A DNA stretch of 5,050 nt from assembly GCA_030622395.1 (NCBI GenBank), contig JAUXGF010000257.1, positions 1 to 5,050 on the forward strand, written 5' to 3'. Below the pieces are notes generated by a model. That model did no database searches. It saw nothing but the letters and a program-made list of their open reading frames with translations, and was not told the DNA's origin. Made by a program: the position numbers and the translations under genes. Positions 1 through 5,050 of the stretch are shown here, piece after piece. The stretch's first letter is position 1; every line of letters begins with the position of its first letter. This DNA comes from Calditrichaceae bacterium. Lineage in GTDB: Bacteria > Calditrichota > Calditrichia > Calditrichales > Calditrichaceae.

Positions 1-1
1 A

Positions 2-952
2 ATTGTAGATAATGTTACTACTACAACGAACATTCCGCTTACAGGTGAAGGCGTAATACTTTTTGAAGATTTTGAAGAATATTCTTCCGAACCTTCAGGT
101 ATTGGATGGTATGGAGCGAATGATACAGAGATATTTAATCCTGGAGGAGTTGCACTTAGCCATGATTACGATGGAGAGTGGCGTTCAGATGACTTTGGTA
201 ATGAGCCTGATCTAACAAACTCAGCCCGTTTTAACTATTATAGCACTACTAATAATGATTCTGATTTGCTGGTAACGCCGGTAATAGATTTAACGGAAAA
301 TAGCGGTGAAAATATACTTGAATTTGATATCGCATTAACTCTATATACCGGCACTACAAGTACTACAATGGATGATAATGACACGCTTTATGTTGTAGTA
401 TCGGAAAATGGCGCTACAGGCACATTAGCGGAATTTACCACAGGGGGGATTGTCGCTACATTCACAAACTCGACTCCAATCTCAAATACCGGAGATCACA
501 TTGTAATTGATTTAGTATCATTTGGCAGCCGGGGTAGTGTGCAGATTGCATTTTATGGTAAGGATCCATCAAGAGACGAAGCTACAGATTACAACCTGTA
601 TATTGATAATGTTAAAGTAACGAAAAATCCGGCTTCTGCAATCGATGATAATTATCTAAATGAAATCCCCGAGACTTTTTCTTTACATCAAAATTATCCT
701 AATCCATTTAATCCGGTTACGACTATTAGTTATGCGCTCCCAAAAGCTTCTGATATAACAATAGAAGTTTTTAATCTATTAGGACAAAAAGTAAAGACAT
801 TAATTAATGCAGCTAATCAGAAAGCCGGCGCTTATAATGTTGTATGGAATGGTAAAGACCAATTTGGAAATCAAGTTTCCAGCGGAATTTACTTCTATCG
901 CATCCAGGCTGGTGATTTTATTCAAGCGAAGAAAATGGTATTAATGAAATAA
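2..952 (+). CDS. Secreted modular protein with choice-of-anchor J-like domain and T9SS type A sorting tail (5' partial)
   Basis: The frame is open from the left edge to a TAA at 950-952, so 316 C-terminal residues are visible and the start lies outside the window; the in-frame TTG at 266 is internal. Residues 10-17 (NIPLTGEG) look like the last strand of an Ig-like choice-of-anchor D/HYDIN-type module. Residues about 19-208 begin with LFEDFEEY and end with LYIDNVKV, the usual edges of choice-of-anchor J/MAM-like beta-sandwiches. They are rich in T, D, N and S, with no cysteine or membrane segment. After a short linker, residues about 224-316 form the sorting tail: QNYPNPFNP, an alternating-strand stretch with EVFNLLGQKV, then SSGIYFYRIQAGDF and a basic MVLMK end. 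In the family this tail directs an exported protein through the type IX machinery to the cell surface or medium, and is normally cleaved. The enzymatic or adhesive function, if any, would be in the missing N-terminal part. A terminator follows directly. Confidence 0.9.
   Translation: MVDNVTTTTNIPLTGEGVILFEDFEEYSSEPSGIGWYGANDTEIFNPGGVALSHDYDGEWRSDDFGNEPDLTNSARFNYYSTTNNDSDLLVTPVIDLTENSGENILEFDIALTLYTGTTSTTMDDNDTLYVVVSENGATGTLAEFTTGGIVATFTNSTPISNTGDHIVIDLVSFGSRGSVQIAFYGKDPSRDEATDYNLYIDNVKVTKNPASAIDDNYLNEIPETFSLHQNYPNPFNPVTTISYALPKASDITIEVFNLLGQKVKTLINAANQKAGAYNVVWNGKDQFGNQVSSGIYFYRIQAGDFIQAKKMVLMK
692..949 (+). other. T9SS type A sorting domain (region within the secreted protein)
   Basis: This region encodes the last 86 residues of the secreted protein. 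It starts with NYPNPFNP, followed by TTISYALP, an EVFNLLGQKVKTL strand pair, WNGKDQFGNQVSSGIYFYR and a C-terminal KKMVLMK. This order matches the Por_Secre_tail/FlgD-Ig-like C-terminal domain used as the type IX export signal. It is the best taxonomic hint in the window, because the system is known only from the Bacteroidota/FCB group. Confidence 0.9.
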
Positions 953-984
953 ACAGCGTTATTTGATGTAATCTATTTCAATCT

Positions 985-1020
985 AAAATCTCCTCTTTAA
1001 ATAAAGGGGAGATTTTTTTT
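985..1020 (+). terminator. Rho-independent terminator after the secreted protein gene
   Basis: A 13-bp stem (986-998 with 1003-1015, one G-T wobble) closes a four-base AAAT loop. The 3' arm runs into eight T residues at 1013-1020. An extra A-T pair (985 with 1016) extends the stem. It sits 33 bases after the TAA of the secreted protein gene. The 5' arm carries four A residues before the stem, so weak activity on the reverse strand is possible, but no reverse gene needs it. Confidence 0.88.
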
Positions 1021-1047
1021 GTTAAAAAATCAATATAAGTAAAAATT

Positions 1048-1073
1048 TTGAGATAAACTTTTTCTCATCTCAA
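1048..1073. repeat. Perfect 7-bp inverted repeat upstream of mtaB
   Basis: TTGAGAT at 1048-1054 is repeated as its reverse complement ATCTCAA at 1067-1073, separated by 12 bases that are mostly pyrimidine. It lies between the upstream terminator and the mtaB start, where an operator or leader hairpin could sit. No T-run follows the right arm, so it is not a second terminator. In AT-rich DNA a 7-bp match can be chance, so a regulatory role is only a possibility. Confidence 0.35.
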
Positions 1074-1087
1074 TCATATTTAAAAAT

Positions 1088-1095
1088 TATATAAC
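1088..1095 (+). promoter_or_regulatory. Possible -10 element for the mtaB-miaB unit
   Basis: TATATAAC lies in the only intergenic gap before mtaB, downstream of a terminator, so a promoter must be somewhere in 1021-1135. I see no convincing -35 box at 16-18 bases upstream, and FCB-group promoters often do not follow the E. coli consensus. If this is the -10, transcription would begin near 1102. That would favour the ATG at 1136 over the TTG at 1100 as the start of mtaB. Confidence 0.2.
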
Positions 1096-1135
1096 CCACT
1101 TGCTTATTTTTGATAACACAGCTAACTTTCAATCG

Positions 1136-2449
1136 ATGTTGAATAATTTTCCCAAAAATATAATTCCAAAAGTATCGCTGCACACAATAGGCTGCCGCTT
1201 AAATCAAGCCGAGACAGCCATTATTGCCGGCGGATTAAAAAAACGCGGTTTTGAAATTGTAGAATTTGGACAGCCTGCTGATTTAACGGTTATCAATACT
1301 TGTACGGTTACCGGGCAGGCGGACGCCAAATCCCGTAAGGCTGTCCGGCAAAGCATTCGAACAAATCCGGAGGCGTTTATCGCTGTAATCGGCTGTTATT
1401 CGCAAATGGCGGCGGATGAAATCAGCAGGATTAAAGGTATTGATTTAATTATCGGCACTGAACACAAGTTTCAGATAGCCGATTATTTAAACGGTTTGCA
1501 TAAAAGAACCGAGCCGCTGATCATTAACACTCCTGAAATATCTAAAGGAGAATTTGTTATTGAAACGTCCGGGCTTTGCAGCGCAAACACGCGGGCTAAT
1601 TTAAAAATTCAGGATGGCTGTAGTTTTGTCTGTTCGTTTTGTATTATTGCTAAAGCGCGCGGTCCGGCACGCAGCAGGAAATTCAGGGATATTTTAGCGG
1701 AAGCTGAAAAGCTGGCACAAACAGGCTATAAAGAAATTGTCTTAACCGGCGTTAATATCGGAACCTACAATTCCGAAGGAAAACAATTTACAGATGTTTT
1801 AGCGGCTTTAGAAAATACCGCCGGTCTTGAGCGCATCAGAATTAGTTCAATCGAACCGACAACTGTAGATAAAAATCTTATTGATTGTATTGCCGCTTCA
1901 AATAAAATTTGCCGCCATCTGCATATACCGCTGCAAAGCGGGGACGATGATATTTTGGAATCAATGAGGCGCAAGCATACGGCAGACGAATTCAAGGAAA
2001 TAATGGAATACGCAGCGGATACAATTCCCAATATAGGACTGGGAACAGATGTAATGGTTGGCTATCCGGACGAAAGTGAAGAACAGTTTATGAATACAAA
2101 GAATTTATTAAATAATCTGCCCGTTTCTTATTTTCATGTTTTTACTTATTCCGACCGGAAGGGGACAAGCGCGTATAAATTAAAACCAAAAGTGGATCAC
2201 CATGTAAAAAAGTATCGCAACAGGATTTTAATTGAATTGGGAAATCGGGAAAAATATAATTTTTACAAATCATTTTTAGGGAAAGAATTGGATGTTTTAT
2301 TTGAAGAAAAAGTAAAGGATAAGTGGAGCGGTCTAAGCGATAACTATATGCGTATTAAAGCTAAAAGCAATTTGGACTTACATAATAAAATTTGTACTGT
2401 TCGTTTAAATGAAATCGATAAAGATACGTTAATTGGGGAATTAGTTTGA
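1136..2449 (+). CDS. mtaB: tRNA (N6-L-threonylcarbamoyladenosine(37)-C2)-methylthiotransferase MtaB
   Basis: This cytoplasmic radical-SAM enzyme converts t6A37 to ms2t6A37 in tRNAs that read ANN codons. With the ATG at 1136 it has 437 residues, normal for the family, and little extends ahead of the first motif. A TTG at 1100 in the same frame would add 12 residues; neither start has a clear Shine-Dalgarno. The N-terminal methylthiotransferase domain (about 12-115) carries the three auxiliary-cluster cysteines: C20 in TIGCRLNQAE, C56 in NTCTVT and C87 in IGCYSQ. The radical-SAM core (about 150-365) has CSFVCSFC, giving the 4Fe-4S ligands C162, C166 and C169, then LTGVNIGTY, HIPLQSGDDDIL and DVMVGYPDE. 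A TRAM-like RNA-binding domain fills about 370-437. The TIGCRLNQ start, the KIQDGC context and DVMVGYPDE favour MtaB over MiaB or RimO. The usual Pro after the CxxxCxxC motif is Ala here. The 3' end overlaps miaB by four bases. Confidence 0.92.
   Translation: MLNNFPKNIIPKVSLHTIGCRLNQAETAIIAGGLKKRGFEIVEFGQPADLTVINTCTVTGQADAKSRKAVRQSIRTNPEAFIAVIGCYSQMAADEISRIKGIDLIIGTEHKFQIADYLNGLHKRTEPLIINTPEISKGEFVIETSGLCSANTRANLKIQDGCSFVCSFCIIAKARGPARSRKFRDILAEAEKLAQTGYKEIVLTGVNIGTYNSEGKQFTDVLAALENTAGLERIRISSIEPTTVDKNLIDCIAASNKICRHLHIPLQSGDDDILESMRRKHTADEFKEIMEYAADTIPNIGLGTDVMVGYPDESEEQFMNTKNLLNNLPVSYFHVFTYSDRKGTSAYKLKPKVDHHVKKYRNRILIELGNREKYNFYKSFLGKELDVLFEEKVKDKWSGLSDNYMRIKAKSNLDLHNKICTVRLNEIDKDTLIGELV
2435..2448 (+). 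promoter_or_regulatory. Ribosome binding site and coupled TTG start of miaB
   Basis: GGGG at 2435-2438, within GGGGAA, lies seven bases before the TTG at 2446, a good Shine-Dalgarno distance. The start overlaps the mtaB stop as TTGA: TTG at 2446-2448 and TGA at 2447-2449. The protein from this TTG begins MKKVYIETYGCQMN, exactly where MiaB proteins usually begin. No in-frame ATG occurs before residue 13, which lies inside the conserved motif, so the TTG start is well supported. Confidence 0.75.
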
Positions 2450-3738
2450 AAAAAGTATATATTGAGACCTACGGCTGTCAGATGAATGTGTATGACACTG
2501 AAATTGTAAAAACTATACTTAAGGATAATAATTACGGTTTTACTGACGAGCCCGCTGAAGCGCAGGTGATTTTATTAAACACCTGTTCAGTGCGCGAGCA
2601 TGCTCATCAAAAGGTATATCAACGCATAAATAATTTAAAACAATTAAAAAGAAAAAATAAAGATTTAATATTGGCAGTTTTGGGATGTATGGCTCAGAAT
2701 ATGCGTGATGAATTGTTAAAAAAAGGGTCAGGAGTAGATATTATCGCCGGGCCGGACAGCTACCGGAAATTACCGGATTTACTCAAACAGGCAAAAGAAA
2801 CAGGTCAAAAGAAATCTGCCCTTTCGCTTTCCAGATCCGAGACTTACAATGGGATTTTTCCCACAAGAGGCAGCGGCGTAAATGCCTGGATTGCAGTTAT
2901 GCGGGGCTGTGATAACTTTTGTACATTTTGTGTTGTGCCCTATGTTCGGGGCAGGGAGCGCAGCCGCGATCCTTTAAATGTAATTGAAGAGGTTAAGCTT
3001 TTGGTTGATCAGGGATTTAAACAAGTAACGCTTTTAGGACAAAATGTAAATTCTTATAAATATGATAAATTTGATTTTTCCGATTTAATTAATATGGTCA
3101 GTGAAGTTGACGGAGTCAAGCGCGTTCGTTTCGTCTCTCCCCATCCGAAAGATTTTCCGGAAAAATTAATAGAAGTTGTAATGGATAATCCAAAAGTCTG
3201 TAAACATATCCACCTGCCTTTGCAGTCCGGGAATAACCGTATTTTAGATTTAATGAATCGCACTTATATTAGAGAAAAATTCTTAAAATTAGCCTTAAGG
3301 ATGCGTGAATTGATTCCGGATTTAACGCTTACAACAGACGTTATTGTGGGATTCCCCACGGAAACAGAGCGGGAATATCAGGATACGTTAGATGTAATGC
3401 GTAGGGTTGAATTTGATTCCGCTTTTATGTTTAAGTATTCAGAACGCAGGCAGACTATTGCTTCTAAAAAATTTACCGACGACGTTTCAGAAGAGGATAA
3501 ATCCTCGCGCATCATCCGGTTGTTTGATATGCAAAAAAAGATTGATCTAAAACGGAATCAACTGCATCTTGGCGAGACATTTGAAGTATTGGTTGAAGGC
3601 AAGGGGAAAAAGCCGGCTCAACTGCTCGGACGAAACGACGGGAATAAAATAGTTGTGTTTCCTGATAACGGCGCAAAGACCGGCGATTTTGTTAACGTTA
3701 AAATTAATGAAGTTACTTCCAATACGTTGATTGGATAA
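2446..3738 (+). CDS. miaB: tRNA-2-methylthio-N6-dimethylallyladenosine synthase MiaB
   Basis: MiaB adds a methylthio group to C2 of i6A37, giving ms2i6A37 in tRNAs that read UNN codons; it acts after MiaA in the cytoplasm. The 430-residue protein shows the full family pattern. The auxiliary-cluster cysteines are C11 (ETYGCQMN), C47 (LLNTCSVRE) and C81 (LGCMAQ). The radical-SAM ligands C155, C159 and C162 lie in RGCDNFCTFCVVPYVRGRERSR. These are followed by LLGQNVNSY, HIHLPLQSGNNRIL, DVIVGFPTETE and FKYSERRQT. A TRAM domain occupies about 365-430. The start is a TTG overlapping the mtaB stop, with GGGG seven bases upstream, so expression is probably coupled to mtaB. The chain stops at TLIG, a few residues earlier than the neighbouring MtaB, which continues as TLIGELV, and a repeat begins at the very next base. 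No catalytic residue is missing. MiaA is not in the window. Confidence 0.96.
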   Translation: MKKVYIETYGCQMNVYDTEIVKTILKDNNYGFTDEPAEAQVILLNTCSVREHAHQKVYQRINNLKQLKRKNKDLILAVLGCMAQNMRDELLKKGSGVDIIAGPDSYRKLPDLLKQAKETGQKKSALSLSRSETYNGIFPTRGSGVNAWIAVMRGCDNFCTFCVVPYVRGRERSRDPLNVIEEVKLLVDQGFKQVTLLGQNVNSYKYDKFDFSDLINMVSEVDGVKRVRFVSPHPKDFPEKLIEVVMDNPKVCKHIHLPLQSGNNRILDLMNRTYIREKFLKLALRMRELIPDLTLTTDVIVGFPTETEREYQDTLDVMRRVEFDSAFMFKYSERRQTIASKKFTDDVSEEDKSSRIIRLFDMQKKIDLKRNQLHLGETFEVLVEGKGKKPAQLLGRNDGNKIVVFPDNGAKTGDFVNVKINEVTSNTLIG

Positions 3739-3765
3739 GTAGGAAGTAGGAATTGGGATTTTGGA
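3739..3765 (+). repeat. Post-stop repeat, copy 1
   Basis: This 27-bp sequence starts with GTAGGAAGTAGGAATTGG directly after the miaB stop codon. It matches 26 of 27 bases at 4859-4885, which straddles the stop codon of the nuclease gene. Each copy contains the direct repeat GTAGGAA/GTAGGAA, offset by seven bases. It is not part of a terminator: no long stem with a T-run follows. It looks like a dispersed non-coding repeat, but the window alone cannot show how many copies the genome has. Confidence 0.75.
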
Positions 3766-3915
3766 TTCGTCTCCTAATCCATCATGGTTATTCGGGATGG
3801 AACTTAGGGATAGTAAATTCAGTGGAATTACCAGCCTTAACAATACTTCATTCATGTATAATTGCTCAAGTAAGTTAGAAATAAAAAAGTATAATTATTC
3901 TAAAAAGAGAATCAG
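3766..3915. other. Intergenic leader between miaB and the nuclease gene
   Basis: No convincing gene lies here. Two short overlapping inverted repeats occur at 3762-3781 (6-bp arms TGGATT/AATCCA) and 3778-3801 (6-bp arms TCCATC/GATGGA). They could be alternative hairpins but lack a T-run. TATAAT occurs at 3857-3862 and again at 3890-3895. Either could be a -10 box for the nuclease gene, but no good -35 box sits at normal spacing; TTAACA at 3837-3842 is only 14 bases from the first. The last 30 bases are A-rich and hold no clear Shine-Dalgarno. Confidence 0.4.
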
Positions 3916-4869
3916 ATGTTTGTTTACGAAAAAGATATTTTAATTAATGATATTGATCTTTGGCTTGATCCAAAACGGGTGCGGGACTTTGGGTTTATTT
4001 CACACGCTCACGGCGATCATATTGCCCGCCATAAAAATATCATTTGCACTCATCCTACGGGATATTTCCTTAAAAAGCGCTTAAAAAACCCAAATTTTAT
4101 AGCGTTGTCATACAACCAGTTTTTTAAGATTAAAAATACTGTAATTACGCTTCATCCTGCCGGGCATATTCTTGGCTCGGCGCAAATTCAAATTAAAAGC
4201 AAAGATACATCGTTAGTATATACAGGCGATTTTCGTATCCGTCCGGCTAAAACTGTTGAACCGTTTGAATTTGTAAAATCGGATATTTTAATAATGGAAA
4301 GCACATTTGGACTGCCGCATTACAAAATTCCGCCCCGAGAACAAACGGAAGACGAACTGATTGATTTATGCCGCTCGCTGTTAAAGCATGGGAAAGTTCC
4401 CGTGGTTTTAGCTTACAGCTTAGGAAAAGGGCAGGAAGCTTTGAAAATATTGTCTGAAGCTGGTTTGCCTGTCGTCGTTGAATATAATATTTTAAGATAT
4501 GTCTCAATTTATGAAAAATACGGCGTTAAATTTGGAGAATTTGAGAAATTAAAACGAAGTGAATTCCGCGGGAAAGTATTACTAATGCCGGTGCAGGATA
4601 GATTTAAATCATATTTAAAAAATTTACCGGGCGCTTATACTATTTACCTTTCCGGCTGGGGAATTGATCCGTCGGCAGCGCAGAGATTTGGAGTGGATAA
4701 AGTTCTGCCGCTCAGCGATCATGCGGATTTTGACGAGTTAATAGAGTTAGTTGAAAAAACAAAACCGGAAATAATTTATGCTACGCACGGTTTTGATCAG
4801 TTTGTAAATATTTTACGGAATGCGGGGTTTAACGCGTACAATTTGGAAGAAGCGGGAGGTAGGAAGTAG
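3916..4869 (+). CDS. MBL-fold exonuclease of the YSH1/CPSF-like (COG1236) type, probably DNA-ligase-associated
   Basis: This 317-residue cytoplasmic protein is a metallo-beta-lactamase-fold phosphoesterase with an intact two-metal site. The metal motif HAHGDH covers residues 30-35. H84 lies in HPAGHILGSAQI, D105 in VYTGDFR, D268-H269 in LSDHADFDEL and H291 in ATHGF. ESTFG (128-132), VVLAYSLGKGQEAL and IYLSGWG are typical of the CPSF73/YSH1-like branch rather than of hydrolytic beta-lactamases. Its length fits the putative DNA-ligase-associated exonucleases (about 320-340 residues), not the longer RNase J or archaeal CPSF proteins that carry extra KH or C-terminal domains. In that family the partners are usually an ATP-dependent DNA ligase, an Lhr-like helicase and a phosphoesterase; none is visible here. 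A role in DNA repair is inferred from the family, and RNA processing cannot be excluded. The ATG start is 20-30 residues before HxHxDH, as expected. The last three residues and the stop fall within a repeat. Confidence 0.85.
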   Translation: MFVYEKDILINDIDLWLDPKRVRDFGFISHAHGDHIARHKNIICTHPTGYFLKKRLKNPNFIALSYNQFFKIKNTVITLHPAGHILGSAQIQIKSKDTSLVYTGDFRIRPAKTVEPFEFVKSDILIMESTFGLPHYKIPPREQTEDELIDLCRSLLKHGKVPVVLAYSLGKGQEALKILSEAGLPVVVEYNILRYVSIYEKYGVKFGEFEKLKRSEFRGKVLLMPVQDRFKSYLKNLPGAYTIYLSGWGIDPSAAQRFGVDKVLPLSDHADFDELIELVEKTKPEIIYATHGFDQFVNILRNAGFNAYNLEEAGGRK

Positions 4870-4885
4870 GAATTGGGAATTTGGA
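4859..4885 (+). repeat. Post-stop repeat, copy 2
   Basis: This copy matches 3739-3765 at 26 of 27 bases, with a single A/T difference. It begins eight bases before the nuclease TAG stop (4867-4869) and so encodes the terminal Gly-Arg-Lys residues and the stop itself. The placement at the 3' edge of a second gene, with nothing else shared between the two flanks, suggests a dispersed element rather than local duplication. Confidence 0.75.
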
Positions 4886-4900
4886 ATTGGGAATTTGGAA
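4869..4900 (+). repeat. 14-bp direct repeat, about 2.3 copies
   Basis: GGAATTGGGAATTT occurs twice in perfect tandem (4869-4882 and 4883-4896), followed by the first four bases of a third unit. Copy 1 of the post-stop repeat carries only one imperfect unit, so this tract has expanded or the other has shrunk, as expected for slippage in simple-sequence DNA. Confidence 0.85.
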
Positions 4901-4901
4901 A

Positions 4902-4986
4902 AAAGATTCCCCTTAGGGGGCGTTGGTGAAAAGATTAAGGATTAAAGATTCCCCGTAGGTGTCACTGCGTGAAAAGATTAATGATT
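4902..4986 (+). repeat. Two imperfect tandem units of 42 and 43 bp
   Basis: Unit one covers 4902-4943 and unit two 4944-4986. Their left 16 bases (AAAGATTCCCC-TAGG) agree at 15 positions and their right 18 bases (GTGAAAAGATTAA-GATT) at 17. The 8-9 bases between are largely different. A third copy seems to begin with AAAGGATGG at 4987 but diverges at once. All forward frames are crossed by stop codons, so this is non-coding. Two units with no fixed spacer do not make a CRISPR array. Confidence 0.7.
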
Positions 4987-5050
4987 AAAGGATGGAGGTG
5001 GGAAGAAAGTTGACTTGGATATTCGGGGTCGCCTCGTGAAGGGCGTCGCT
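4987..5050. other. Unassigned right edge, purine-rich then GC-rich
   Basis: Bases 4990-5010 are purine-rich. Bases 5023-5050 are GC-rich compared with the rest of the window. Frame 2 is open from 4985 to the edge and reads KKVDLDIRGRLVKGVA near the end. It has no ATG and its only starts (TTG 5015, GTG 5036) lack a well-placed Shine-Dalgarno. It may be more repeat DNA or the very start of a gene; I cannot decide from 64 bases. Confidence 0.3.

Noticed and set aside
266..268. TTG as the start of the secreted protein
   Set aside because: The frame is open to the left edge and the residues before 266 form the beginning of the same beta-sandwich (LFEDFEEY), so the gene starts outside the window.
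1100..1102. TTG at 1100 as the start of mtaB
   Set aside because: It adds 12 residues not expected in the family, has no ribosome binding site, and lies very close to the possible -10 box; the ATG at 1136 is simpler, though the TTG cannot be fully excluded.
1765..2031. Reverse-strand open frame within mtaB
   Set aside because: It lies wholly opposite the conserved radical-SAM core of mtaB and has no start signal or recognisable domain.
3054..3263. Reverse-strand open frame within miaB
   Set aside because: It is a shadow of the miaB core, which is strongly conserved on the forward strand.
3547..3855. Reverse-strand open frame across the miaB end and the intergenic gap
   Set aside because: Most of it lies opposite the TRAM-coding part of miaB and the repeat; no motif or start signal is present.
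3761..3943. A 60-codon open frame from a TTG between miaB and the nuclease gene
   Set aside because: It starts inside the repeat, has no ribosome binding site, overlaps the nuclease start in another frame and its translation has no protein-like pattern.
4247..4507. Reverse-strand open frame within the nuclease gene
   Set aside because: It is opposite the conserved MBL motifs and has no features of its own.
4909..4919. Terminator for the nuclease gene
   Set aside because: CCCC-TTA-GGGG can form a four-base-pair stem, but no T-run follows and the stem is part of the repeat unit.
4902..4990. CRISPR-like array
   Set aside because: There are only two units, directly abutting, with an 8-9 base variable centre too short for a spacer and no associated genes.

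Overview
The window is AT-rich and reads almost entirely on the + strand. It holds four protein genes, in this order: the 3' part of a secreted protein gene, two adjacent tRNA methylthiotransferase genes, and a metallo-beta-lactamase-fold nuclease gene. It ends in about 180 bases of short repetitive, non-coding DNA. The first protein ends in a type IX secretion (T9SS) type A sorting domain with the NYPNPFNP motif. That domain is restricted to the Bacteroidota/FCB group, and this wording is most familiar from Ignavibacteria- and Calditrichota-like bacteria. Weak or absent Shine-Dalgarno sequences and use of TTG starts fit that group. The phylum-level assignment is inference from one domain and general style, not from a marker gene.

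Layout. Bases 1-952 encode the C-terminal 316 residues of a modular extracellular protein: the end of an Ig-like module, a choice-of-anchor J/MAM-like beta-sandwich, then the sorting tail. A strong intrinsic terminator lies at 985-1020. Bases 1136-2449 encode MtaB and 2446-3738 encode MiaB, overlapping by four bases in a TTGA junction, so they form one translationally coupled unit. An intergenic stretch (3739-3915) opens with a short repeat. Bases 3916-4869 encode a YSH1/CPSF-like MBL-fold protein resembling the putative DNA-ligase-associated exonucleases. Bases 4859-5050 hold a second copy of the same repeat, a 14-bp direct repeat, two imperfect 42/43-bp units and a GC-richer edge.

How the genes relate. 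MtaB and MiaB are paralogous radical-SAM enzymes that do the same chemistry (2-methylthiolation of A37) on two tRNA sets: t6A37 tRNAs reading ANN codons and i6A37 tRNAs reading UNN codons. Their overlap suggests co-ordinated supply of anticodon-loop modification. The secreted protein is insulated by its terminator and looks unrelated. The MBL nuclease has its own leader and no clear functional link to the pair.

I found no new defence, mobile or regulatory system. The most unusual signal is the repeat family that begins right at the stop codons of both miaB and the nuclease gene and supplies the last codons of the latter.
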